From an uncultured Collinsella sp. (lineage in GTDB: Bacteria > Actinomycetota > Coriobacteriia > Coriobacteriales > Coriobacteriaceae), in assembly GCA_900544235.1 (NCBI GenBank), contig UQUL01000052.1, forward strand, positions 1 to 12,181: a stretch of DNA of 12,181 nucleotides, written 5' to 3'. Shown here one piece after another: positions 6,263-12,181 of this stretch. The notes beneath the pieces were generated by a model. It saw nothing but the letters and a program-made list of their open reading frames with translations. It made no database searches and was not told the origin of the DNA. A program made the position numbers and the translations under genes. How positions within the stretch are numbered: position 1 is the first letter of the stretch; the number at the start of each line of letters is the position of its first letter.

Positions 6263-6285
6263 ACGGTGTGAAAGGGTGGATTGTA

Positions 6286-7602
6286 ATGAAGAACGAAATG
6301 AGCAGAAGGCAGTTCCTGGGCTTTGCTGGTTCCGCGGCTGCAGTTCTTGGTCTGGGCCTCGTGGGTTGCGGTGGTTCTGCCGGCTCCGGCTCCTCTGCTT
6401 CTGGTGACGCTGCCGAGGTCTACTTCCTCCAATTCAAGCCCGAGGTCGACAAGGAGTGGAAGGAGATCGCCAAGGCCTATAAGAAGGAGAAGGGCGTCGA
6501 GGTCAAGATCGTGACCGCCGCTTCCAACACCTACGAGGAGAAGCTTAAGTCCGAGATGTCCAAGAGCTCCGCTCCGACCCTGTTCCAGGTCAACGGCCCC
6601 ACCGGTCTTAAGAACTGGAAGGATTACTGCGCCGACCTGTCCGATACCAAGCTCCGCGGTGAGCTCATTGACGACTCCCTGGCTCTGCAGTCCGACGGCA
6701 AGGATGTGTGCATCGACTGGGTCCAGGAGAGCTTCGGCATCATCTACAACAAGCAGCTGCTCGAGAAGGCTGGCTACAAGGCCGAGGACATCAACTCCTT
6801 CGACAAGCTGAAGGCTTGTGCCGACGACATCCAGGCCCGCAAGGACGAGCTTGGTGTCGAGGGTGCCTTCACTTCCGCCGGCATGGACGACTCCTCCAGC
6901 TGGCGCTACACCACCCACCTTGCCAACATGCCGCTCTACTACGAGTTTGAGAAGGAGCACAACCAGGAGGACGACGAGATCAAGGGTGAGTTCCTCGACA
7001 ACTACAAGCAGATCTTCGACCTGTACATCACCGACTCCACCTGCGATCCTTCGCAGCTTGCTTCCAAGACCGGCGACGACGCCACCAACGAGTTCGCAAC
7101 CGGCAAGGCCGTCTTCTACCAGAACGGCTCTTGGGCCTACTCTGACCTCGTCAAGGCCGGCATGACCGACGATCAGATTGGCATGATGCCGATCTACATC
7201 GGTGTTGACGGCGAGGAGAACCAGGGCCTGTGCTCCGGCGGCGAGAACTACTGGTGCGTCAGTTCCCAGGCTTCCGAGGATGCCCAGAAGGCCACCGAGG
7301 ACTTCATGTATTGGTGCGTCACCGCTGACACTCCGACCAGCATCATCGCCGACAAGATGGGTCTGACCGCTCCGTTCAAGAGCGCCAAGGAGACCACCAA
7401 CGTCTTCTCGCAGCAGGCCGTTGCCATGGCCAAGGACGGCAAGAAGACCGTCGCTTGGGACTTCGTCTACATTCCCTCCGAGGAGTGGAAGAAGAACCTC
7501 AAGCAGGCTCTGATTGCCTACGCTGCCGATAACAGCAAGTGGGACGGCGTCAAGAACGCCTTCGTCGATGGCTGGAAGACCGAGAAGGCTGCTTCCGAGT
7601 AA
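6286..7602 (+). CDS. ABC sugar transporter extracellular solute-binding lipoprotein (Tat-type)
   Basis: 438 residues of the family 1 extracellular solute-binding proteins, the capture component for sugars or oligosaccharides. The N-terminus has a twin-arginine motif SRRQFL (6-11), a hydrophobic stretch, and lipobox LVGC with lipidated Cys28, followed by a Gly/Ser/Ala linker to about residue 42. The mature part shows the usual opening YFLQFKPEVDKEWKEIAKAY, a middle IDWVQESFGIIYNKQLLEKAGY (hinge region) and GKAVFYQNGSWAYSDL. Length is normal. I choose ATG 6286 because AAAGGGTGG (6271-6279) is properly spaced; an in-frame GTG at 6268 would place the Shine-Dalgarno inside the gene. Third positions are strongly C-rich, more than in the neighbours, as expected for an abundant binding protein. 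First gene of the import operon, with its control region at 6073-6285. Substrate cannot be fixed from sequence; an alpha-glucoside or maltodextrin fits the setting. Confidence 0.9.
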   Translation: MKNEMSRRQFLGFAGSAAAVLGLGLVGCGGSAGSGSSASGDAAEVYFLQFKPEVDKEWKEIAKAYKKEKGVEVKIVTAASNTYEEKLKSEMSKSSAPTLFQVNGPTGLKNWKDYCADLSDTKLRGELIDDSLALQSDGKDVCIDWVQESFGIIYNKQLLEKAGYKAEDINSFDKLKACADDIQARKDELGVEGAFTSAGMDDSSSWRYTTHLANMPLYYEFEKEHNQEDDEIKGEFLDNYKQIFDLYITDSTCDPSQLASKTGDDATNEFATGKAVFYQNGSWAYSDLVKAGMTDDQIGMMPIYIGVDGEENQGLCSGGENYWCVSSQASEDAQKATEDFMYWCVTADTPTSIIADKMGLTAPFKSAKETTNVFSQQAVAMAKDGKKTVAWDFVYIPSEEWKKNLKQALIAYAADNSKWDGVKNAFVDGWKTEKAASE

Positions 7603-7633
7603 GCAGTTGCTGCCCAAGCTATCTGATTAGCGA

Positions 7634-7669
7634 CAGGGGGCGGGCAGACGTTGGTTTGCCCGCCCCCTG
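7634..7669 (+). other. Intercistronic hairpin after the binding-protein gene
   Basis: A perfect 13-bp stem, CAGGGGGCGGGCA / TGCCCGCCCCCTG, has a 10-base loop and no T-run behind it. It lies between the binding-protein stop and the first permease. In such operons a hairpin of this kind protects the upstream mRNA or partly stops transcription, so the binding protein is made in excess. Confidence 0.7.
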
Positions 7670-7689
7670 CATATTGAAAGGACCCTTTT

Positions 7690-8544
7690 ATGGGCAAAGC
7701 ACTCAAGCGCTGGTGGCCGCTCTTTATGCTGCCCACGTGCCTGGCGTTTATGATCGGGTTCGTGATCCCTTTTATCCAGGGCTTCTATCTCTCGTTCTGC
7801 CAGTTTATTATCATTAGTAACGCGCACTTTGTCGGTATCGAGAACTACGTGCGCGCGCTGTCCGATCCGCAGTTCTCCACGTCGTTCTTCTTTACCGTGG
7901 CGTTTGCCTTCCTGTCGACGGTGCTCATCAACGTGATCGCCCTGGCCATTGCGCAGGCGCTCACCCGCAAGGCGCTCAAAGGCACCAACATCTTCCGTAC
8001 GATCTTCTTTATGCCTAACCTCATCGGCGGCATCGTGCTGGGCTACATTTGGCAGATTCTGATCAACTGCCTGCTCTCCAACGTGGGCGCCCAGCTCATC
8101 GCCCTTAACTCTGCTGCTGGCTTCTGGGGCCTTATCATCCTGACCCTGTGGCAGCAGGTTGGCTACATGATGATCATCTACATCGCTGGTCTGCAGTCCA
8201 TTCCGTCCGACTACATCGAGGCCGCCAAGGTCGACGGTGCCACGGCATGGCAGACGTTTTGGAAGGTTAAGATCCCTAACCTGATGCCGACCATCACCAT
8301 CTGCCTGTTCCTGTCCATCACCAACGGCTTTAAGCTGTTCGACCAGAACCTCGCCCTTACCGGCGGCGCCCCCGCGCACTCCACCGAGATGCTCGCCCTG
8401 AACATCTACAACACGTTCTATTCGCGTGCCGGTATCGCATGGCAGGGTATCGGTCAGGCCAAGGCGGTTATCTTCTGCATCCTGGTCGTGGCCATCTCCA
8501 TGATTCAGCTTAAGGCCACGAGGTCCAAGGAGGTGCAGCAGTAA
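7690..8544 (+). CDS. ABC sugar transporter permease (MalF/MsmF-like)
   Basis: 284-residue integral membrane protein of the carbohydrate uptake family CUT1. About six hydrophobic segments are visible, starting near residue 10. The cytoplasmic EAA loop that docks on the ATPase is clear: YIEAAKVDGATAWQTFWKVK (175-194) followed by IPNLMP, with E177-A178-A179 and G183. It ends in a short basic tail (KATRSKEVQQ). GAAAGGA precedes ATG 7690. The stop overlaps the next start by one base (TAATG), a sign of translational coupling. Pairs with the second permease to form the heterodimeric channel. Confidence 0.92.
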   Translation: MGKALKRWWPLFMLPTCLAFMIGFVIPFIQGFYLSFCQFIIISNAHFVGIENYVRALSDPQFSTSFFFTVAFAFLSTVLINVIALAIAQALTRKALKGTNIFRTIFFMPNLIGGIVLGYIWQILINCLLSNVGAQLIALNSAAGFWGLIILTLWQQVGYMMIIYIAGLQSIPSDYIEAAKVDGATAWQTFWKVKIPNLMPTITICLFLSITNGFKLFDQNLALTGGAPAHSTEMLALNIYNTFYSRAGIAWQGIGQAKAVIFCILVVAISMIQLKATRSKEVQQ

Positions 8545-9383
8545 TGAAACGCGATAAGGTTATCAACCGCGCGCTCTCGATTTTCTTTACGATCCTGTCG
8601 CTCGCGTGGATCTACCCCGTGTTTATGATTGCGCTTAATTCCTTTAAGAAAGCGACCGCAATCAGCACCACCACGGCATTCGATCTGCTCACGCCCGAGA
8701 CGTTCAACGGCCTCGCAAACTACATGCACGCCCTTAACGAGCAGGGCTTTGCCTCGGCATTTATGTACTCGCTCATCATCACGGTCACGTCGGTCGTGCT
8801 GATCTTGGTGTGCTGCTCCATGTGCGCTTGGTACGTGGTTCGTGTCAACAACAAGATCTCGAACTTCTTCTATTACCTGTTCGTGTTCTCGATGGTCGTG
8901 CCGTTCCAGATGCTCATGTTCACGCTGTCCAATTTGGCGGACCGCATCGGCTTCAACACGCCGTTCAACATCTGCTTTATCTACCTCGGCTTTGGCGCGG
9001 GCCTGGCGGTCTTTATGTTCGCCGGCTTTGTAAAGAACATCCCACTCGAGATCGAGGAGGCGGCCATGATCGACGGCTGCAACCCGGTCCAGGTGTTCTT
9101 TAAGATCGTCCTTCCCATCATGAAGCCCACCTATCTTTCGGTCGGCATTCTCGAGACCATGTGGGTCTGGAACGACTACCTGCTGCCCTACCTTACGCTC
9201 GACTCCACCAAGTACAAGACCATTCCTATCTTGATCCAATACTTCCGCGGCGGCTACGGCCACGTCGAGCTCGGCCCCATGATGGCTTGCATCATGATGG
9301 TCGTTGTCCCCATCGTTGTCATGTACATCCTCTGCCAGAAGTACATCATCGACGGCGTGGTGGCAGGTGCCGTCAAGGGCTGA
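8544..9383 (+). CDS. ABC sugar transporter permease (MalG/MsmG-like)
   Basis: 279-residue second permease of the CUT1 importer. It opens with the typical WIYPVFMIALNSFK (22-35), has about six membrane segments, and carries the EAA loop IPLEIEEAAMIDGCNPVQVF (166-185) ending in LPIMKP. A near-perfect Shine-Dalgarno AAGGAGGTG (8527-8535) lies inside the end of the previous gene, and the start shares a base with its stop. WVWNDYLLPYLTL (207-219) is a conserved region in MalG-type permeases. Confidence 0.92.
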   Translation: MKRDKVINRALSIFFTILSLAWIYPVFMIALNSFKKATAISTTTAFDLLTPETFNGLANYMHALNEQGFASAFMYSLIITVTSVVLILVCCSMCAWYVVRVNNKISNFFYYLFVFSMVVPFQMLMFTLSNLADRIGFNTPFNICFIYLGFGAGLAVFMFAGFVKNIPLEIEEAAMIDGCNPVQVFFKIVLPIMKPTYLSVGILETMWVWNDYLLPYLTLDSTKYKTIPILIQYFRGGYGHVELGPMMACIMMVVVPIVVMYILCQKYIIDGVVAGAVKG

Positions 9384-9407
9384 TGCCGTAACTGTTTTGC
9401 AAGTTTC

Positions 9408-9433
9408 TGCGGCGCCCTCAACATGGTGCCGCA
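9408..9433 (+). other. Intercistronic hairpin before the ATPase gene
   Basis: TGCGGCGCC (9408-9416) and GGTGCCGCA (9425-9433) form a 9-bp stem with one G-U pair and an 8-base loop, just before the ATPase Shine-Dalgarno (GAAAGG, about 9438-9443). No T-run follows. It may be an mRNA processing or stability element. Confidence 0.5.
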
Positions 9434-9450
9434 TATCGAAAGGTAAAGAC

Positions 9451-10650
9451 ATGGCCGAGATCGTTCTCAAACATGTTCAGAAGGTGTATCCCAACACCGA
9501 GTCCAAAAAGAAGGGCTTCTTTGGCAAAAAGAAGAAGACCGAGGAGAAGAAGCACAACCTCAAGGTTACCGAGGATGGCGTGCTCGCTGTTGAGGACTTT
9601 AACCTCACCGTTCACGACCAGGAGTTCGTCGTCCTCGTTGGCCCGTCTGGCTGCGGTAAGTCCACGACGATGCGCATGGTTGCTGGCTTGGAGGACATCA
9701 CCTCGGGTGACGTGTTCATCGACGGCAAGCGCGTCAACGACGTCGCTCCCAAGGACCGCGACATCGCCATGGTGTTCCAGAGCTATGCTCTGTACCCCAA
9801 CATGACGGTGTACGAGAACATGGCGTTTACGCTTGAGCTCAAGAAGGTCCCCAAAGACGAGATTGACCGCAAGGTTCGCTCCGCTGCCGAGATCTTGGGT
9901 ATCACCGAGTACCTCGACCGTAAGCCTAAGGCGCTTTCGGGCGGCCAGCGTCAGCGCGTCGCCATCGGCCGCGCCATCGTGCGTGACCCCAAGGTCTTCC
10001 TGATGGACGAGCCGCTGTCCAACCTGGACGCCAAGCTTCGTAACCAGATGCGTGCCGAGCTCATCAAGCTGCGTCACGAGATCAAGGGCACCTTCATCTA
10101 CGTTACCCACGACCAGACCGAGGCCATGACCCTCGGCGACCGTATCGTGGTCATGAAGGACGGCGTTGTCCAGCAGATCGCCACGCCGCAGGAGGTCTTC
10201 AACCACCCCGCGAACATCTTCGTCGCCGGCTTTATCGGCGTGCCGCAGATGAACTTCTTCGATGCCCAGCTGGTGCGCTCGGGCGACGGCTTTACCGTCA
10301 AGACCGATGACATGAATGTCGCGCTGGCCCCCGAGACCTGCGCTCAACTCGCTCTTAACTGGGACGGCGGCGATGTGAAAGAGATCACGGCCGGCGTGCG
10401 CCCCGAGCAGATTCTGCTTTCCGACAAGGAAGAGGAGGGTGCGCTCCAGGGTACCGTCGAGGTGACTGAGCTTATGGGTTCGACCGAGCACGTCCACGTG
10501 AACGCCCCTGACGGCCAGTTTGTCCTGATCATCCCTGTCGTCGATCTTGAGGCCAAGGGTGCGCTCAAGGCGGGCGACTCCATCTGGTTCAAGTTCGAGA
10601 AGAACGCGACCCATCTCTTCGATAAGGTGTCTGGCAAGAACCTTATCTAG
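9451..10650 (+). CDS. ABC sugar transporter ATPase (MsmX/UgpC/MalK family)
   Basis: 399 residues. The nucleotide-binding domain has Walker A GPSGCGKST (64-72), Q110 in the Q-loop, signature LSGGQ (162-166), Walker B VFLMDEP (182-188, catalytic E187) and switch H220. A C-terminal OB/TOBE-type regulatory domain (about 245-399) contains AGVRPEQILL and GSTEHVHV. It energises the two permeases from the cytoplasm. Unusual: residues 16-43 are a lysine-rich insertion (TESKKKGFFGKKKKTEEKK...) between the first two strands, where MsmX-type proteins normally have a short turn. The start is ATG 9451, preceded by GAAAGG; an in-frame upstream extension to 9304 lies within the second permease gene and is not family-like. 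Proteins of this family are often shared between several importers, so it may serve more than this operon. Confidence 0.93.
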   Translation: MAEIVLKHVQKVYPNTESKKKGFFGKKKKTEEKKHNLKVTEDGVLAVEDFNLTVHDQEFVVLVGPSGCGKSTTMRMVAGLEDITSGDVFIDGKRVNDVAPKDRDIAMVFQSYALYPNMTVYENMAFTLELKKVPKDEIDRKVRSAAEILGITEYLDRKPKALSGGQRQRVAIGRAIVRDPKVFLMDEPLSNLDAKLRNQMRAELIKLRHEIKGTFIYVTHDQTEAMTLGDRIVVMKDGVVQQIATPQEVFNHPANIFVAGFIGVPQMNFFDAQLVRSGDGFTVKTDDMNVALAPETCAQLALNWDGGDVKEITAGVRPEQILLSDKEEEGALQGTVEVTELMGSTEHVHVNAPDGQFVLIIPVVDLEAKGALKAGDSIWFKFEKNATHLFDKVSGKNLI

Positions 10651-10718
10651 GCCCGATCCAATCAGGCCCTCCTTTTGGGCGACTGCGGCTTTGCCATCCT
10701 TTTGCCGTGGTCACATAT
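10651..10718. other. Short non-coding spacer after the ABC operon
   Basis: 68 bases between the ATPase stop and the terminator stem. A short GCCC...GGGC pairing is the only structure I see. Confidence 0.4.
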
Positions 10719-10757
10719 AAGGCTCCCCTCCCGTCCACTAGACGAGAGGGGAGCCTT
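10719..10757 (+). terminator. Terminator of the ABC import operon
   Basis: A 12-bp stem, AAGGCTCCCCTC (10719-10730) / GAGGGGAGCCTT (10746-10757), continues inward as CGTC/GACG around the loop CACTA. It is followed by CCTTCGTGTT, a mild T-rich tail. It ends the plus-strand operon 68 bases after its last stop. Confidence 0.75.
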
Positions 10758-10785
10758 CCTTCGTGTTGGGGCCGTTCATCTGTCA

Positions 10786-10926
10786 GTTTGTCTTGATCTG
10801 TAACAGAAGGAGGGCCAAATTGGGTCTAGATGTTACAGATTGAGATAAACCCTAGGGAAAGGATCGGTTTGTCTTGATCTGTAACAGGTAGGACCGTTTT
10901 GGCCGAGTAGGTGTTACAGATTGAGA
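10786..10926. repeat. Tandem pair of long inverted repeats (BIME/REP-like), 81-nt period
   Basis: Two units. Unit 1 has left arm TCTTGATCTGTAACA (10791-10805), a 24-base loop counted after the following G (10807-10830), and right arm TGTTACAGATTGAGA (10831-10845). Unit 2 has the same arms at 10872-10886 and 10912-10926, again with 24 loop bases. The arms are identical between units and exactly 81 nt apart, while the loops differ. In RNA each pair of arms forms 15 continuous pairs with adjacent U-G and G-U wobbles. Flanking GTTTG (10786-10790) and TAAAC (10846-10850) extend unit 1 to 20 pairs. The right arm of unit 1 can also pair with the left arm of unit 2. Located between two terminators of convergent genes, a typical place for REP/BIME elements. 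Confidence 0.8.
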
Positions 10927-10966
10927 CGATTTGGTCGAGGCGGGCCACGGGCAACACGCGGGCAAA

Positions 10967-10998
10967 AAAGCGGAGCCGCGTTGCCGCGACTCCGCTTT
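10967..10998 (-). terminator. Intrinsic terminator of the glycogen phosphorylase gene
   Basis: Stem AAAGCGGAG / CTCCGCTTT with an inner CGCG/CGCG helix and loop TTGC. On the minus strand it is followed by TTTTTT (A-run 10964-10969). It begins 26 bases after the phosphorylase stop codon. Confidence 0.88.
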
Positions 10999-11024
10999 CA
11001 AGAGGATGGGTAAAGGAAACGAAA

Positions 11025-12181
11025 TTAGCTCAGGTGCCAAATCTCGTCGTTGTACTGGGAGATCGTGCGGTCAGACGAGAAGGCGCCGGCGTTGGCGATG
11101 TTGATCAGCGCCTTGCGCATCCAGGCGTCCTGGTCCTCGTAGTCGGCTAGCACGCGCTCCTTGGTCTGGATGTACTCCTCAATGTCGAGCAGGGCCATAA
11201 ACCAGTCCTTGCCCTTGATGTCGTCGTGCAGGCGCTGCAGACGCTCGGCGTTGCCGGTCGCCATAAAGGCAGGGTTGGTGATGAAGTCCACCAGCAGCTT
11301 GATACCGGGCTTGCGGTAGAGTGCGCCGGCGTTATAGCTGCCGTCGGCGTAGAGCTGCTCGACCTGCTTGGACGAGGCGCCAAAGGTGTAGATGTTCTCG
11401 TCGCCGACGAGCTCGGCGATCTCCACGTTGGCGCCGTCGAGCGTGCCCAGCGTGATGGCACCGTTCATCATGAGCTTCATGTTCGAGGTGCCGCTCGCCT
11501 CCTTGCCGGCGGTGCTGATCTGCTCGGAGATGTCGGCTGCGGGGTAGATGAGCTGGGCGTTCGAGACGGCGAAGTTGGGGATGAACGCCACCTTGATGTA
11601 GTCGTTCACGCGCTCGTCGTTGTCGATGACGTCTGCCACCGAGTTGATGAGGCGGATGACCTCCTTGGCGAACGTGTAGGCGCTCGCCGCCTTGCCCGAG
11701 ATGATGAACGTCGTCTTGTGCGGCTTGTAGCTCGGGTCGTCGAGCATGCGGTTGTAGATGCTCATGACCTTGAAGATGTTGAGCAGCTGGCGCTTGTAGG
11801 CGTGGAAGCGCTTCACCTGCACGTCAAAGATGGAGTCGGGGTCGATCTCCACGCCGGTCTGCTCCAGGACGTACTTGGCGAGGCGCACCTTGTTCTCGCG
11901 CTTGGAGGCGCTCATCGCGTCGAGGAACTCGGCGTCGTCGTAGTAGGCGGAGAGCTTGGAGAGCTCGTCGGCGTCCGCAAGCCAGCCGTTGCCGATCTTG
12001 GACGTGATGAGGGCGGACAGGCTCGGGTTGGAGTTGCCCAGGAAACGGCGCGGCGATATGCCGTTCGTCTTGTTGTTGAACTTCTCGGGCGCAAGCTCGT
12101 AGAAGTCATGAAGCGTCTCGCGCTTGAGGATCTCGGTGTGCAGCGCGGCCACGCCGTTGACGCTGTGGCTGCAGATGACCG
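11025..12181 (-). CDS. glgP: Glycogen/maltodextrin phosphorylase, 3' part (runs off the window)
   Basis: The C-terminal 385 or so residues of a GT35 glucan phosphorylase, which releases glucose 1-phosphate from alpha-1,4-glucans using pyridoxal phosphate. The frame is open to the right edge (SHSVNGVAALHTEIL), so the GTG at 12152 is an internal valine, not a start. Family marks: NNKTNGISPRRFLGNSNP, FDVQVKRFHAYKRQLLN, the pyridoxal phosphate site EASGTSNMK with the cofactor lysine encoded at 11475-11477, then NGAITLGTLDGANVEI, and the end SSDRTISQYNDEIW. RRF replaces the more common RRW in the TNG motif. The N-terminal domain is outside the window. It is convergent with the sugar import operon and has its own terminator. 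It would degrade stored glycogen or imported maltodextrin; sequence alone does not separate these. Confidence 0.95.
   Translation of the reverse strand, partial: VICSHSVNGVAALHTEILKRETLHDFYELAPEKFNNKTNGISPRRFLGNSNPSLSALITSKIGNGWLADADELSKLSAYYDDAEFLDAMSASKRENKVRLAKYVLEQTGVEIDPDSIFDVQVKRFHAYKRQLLNIFKVMSIYNRMLDDPSYKPHKTTFIISGKAASAYTFAKEVIRLINSVADVIDNDERVNDYIKVAFIPNFAVSNAQLIYPAADISEQISTAGKEASGTSNMKLMMNGAITLGTLDGANVEIAELVGDENIYTFGASSKQVEQLYADGSYNAGALYRKPGIKLLVDFITNPAFMATGNAERLQRLHDDIKGKDWFMALLDIEEYIQTKERVLADYEDQDAWMRKALINIANAGAFSSDRTISQYNDEIWHLS

Larger units (their letters stand above)
6073..6285 (+). promoter_or_regulatory. Control region and leader of the ABC import operon
   Basis: This 213-bp AT-rich stretch has no gene. 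It holds two putative operators (6091-6102, 6166-6177) and candidate promoter boxes: TTGTTT (6091-6096) with TATCAA (6114-6119) at 17 bp; TTGTCA (6106-6111) with TACCGT (6128-6133) at 16 bp; and a lone TAATAC (6160-6165) abutting the second operator. None is a full match. The last 75 bases turn GC-rich and carry two small hairpins before the ribosome site. I recognise no riboswitch. Confidence 0.55.

Noticed and set aside
6268..7602. GTG start at 6268 for the binding protein
   Set aside because: It would put the Shine-Dalgarno AAAGGGTGG inside the gene and add residues before a normal Tat signal; ATG 6286 is better placed.
6178..7617. Minus-strand open frame of 479 codons antisense to the binding protein
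   Set aside because: Leucine/valine/glycine-rich shadow of a strongly C-biased gene. The plus-strand frame has a Tat-lipoprotein signal, ribosome site and operon context.
9418..10614. Minus-strand open frame of 398 codons antisense to the ATPase
   Set aside because: Shadow of the conserved ATPase frame, with no domain of its own.
9304..10650. Extended start for the ATPase
   Set aside because: The extra 49 residues overlap the second permease and do not resemble the family; ATG 9451 has its own ribosome site and begins as MsmX-type proteins do.
10786..10926. CRISPR array
   Set aside because: The repeats alternate in orientation as paired arms of hairpins, there are only two units, and no cas gene is nearby.
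11025..12152. Phosphorylase starting at GTG 12152
   Set aside because: The frame continues to the window edge with the conserved SHSVNGVAALH sequence, so the GTG is an internal valine codon and the gene is truncated by the window.

Overview
This window looks like a piece of the chromosome of a Gram-positive gut actinobacterium of the class Coriobacteriia, most probably Collinsella or a close relative. That placement is an inference from three things: high G/C at third codon positions, the overall set of proteins (GlvC-type sugar PTS, MsmX/UgpC-type ABC importer, Tat-dependent lipoprotein, glycogen phosphorylase, actinobacterial-style tandem peptidoglycan-binding protein), and the style of the terminators. 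No species marker gene is present.

Layout. 1-283 is non-coding and holds hairpins, a T-arm-like tRNA fragment and the terminator of a minus-strand tRNA-Gln (284-358). Reading leftwards on the minus strand, upstream of the tRNA, come three genes. They are a PTS EIICB fused to a HAD phosphatase (2580-5030), a short-chain polyprenyl diphosphate synthase (1441-2466) and a cytoplasmic-looking tandem peptidoglycan-binding-domain protein (397-1302). A divergent GntR/UTRA regulator lies at 5260-5979 on the plus strand and ends at a strong bidirectional terminator (6018-6072). After it comes a four-gene plus-strand ABC sugar import operon: lipoprotein (6286-7602), permease (7690-8544), permease (8544-9383) and ATPase (9451-10650). 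A terminator at 10719-10757, a tandem pair of long inverted repeats (10786-10926) and a second terminator (10967-10998) separate this from the 3' part of a minus-strand glycogen/maltodextrin phosphorylase gene that runs off the right edge.

How it fits together. The regulator sits between a PTS and an ABC transporter. The same 12-bp palindrome (consensus TTGTTTAAACAA, core GTTTAAAC) appears twice in the regulator/PTS divergent promoter region and twice upstream of the ABC operon. It fits the GT-N-TA-N-AC pattern used by HutC/TreR-type GntR repressors. The simplest reading is that one sugar effector co-controls two uptake routes, probably for an alpha-glucoside such as maltose or a maltodextrin, with the phosphorylase next door able to feed on polymeric or oligomeric glucan.

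Most interesting items: (1) the EIIC-EIIB-HAD three-part fusion, which would import a sugar as its phosphate and carry a Cof-type sugar-phosphatase domain on the same chain; (2) the shared operator set; (3) the 81-nt tandem BIME-like inverted repeat between convergent genes. The rest of the window is ordinary metabolism.
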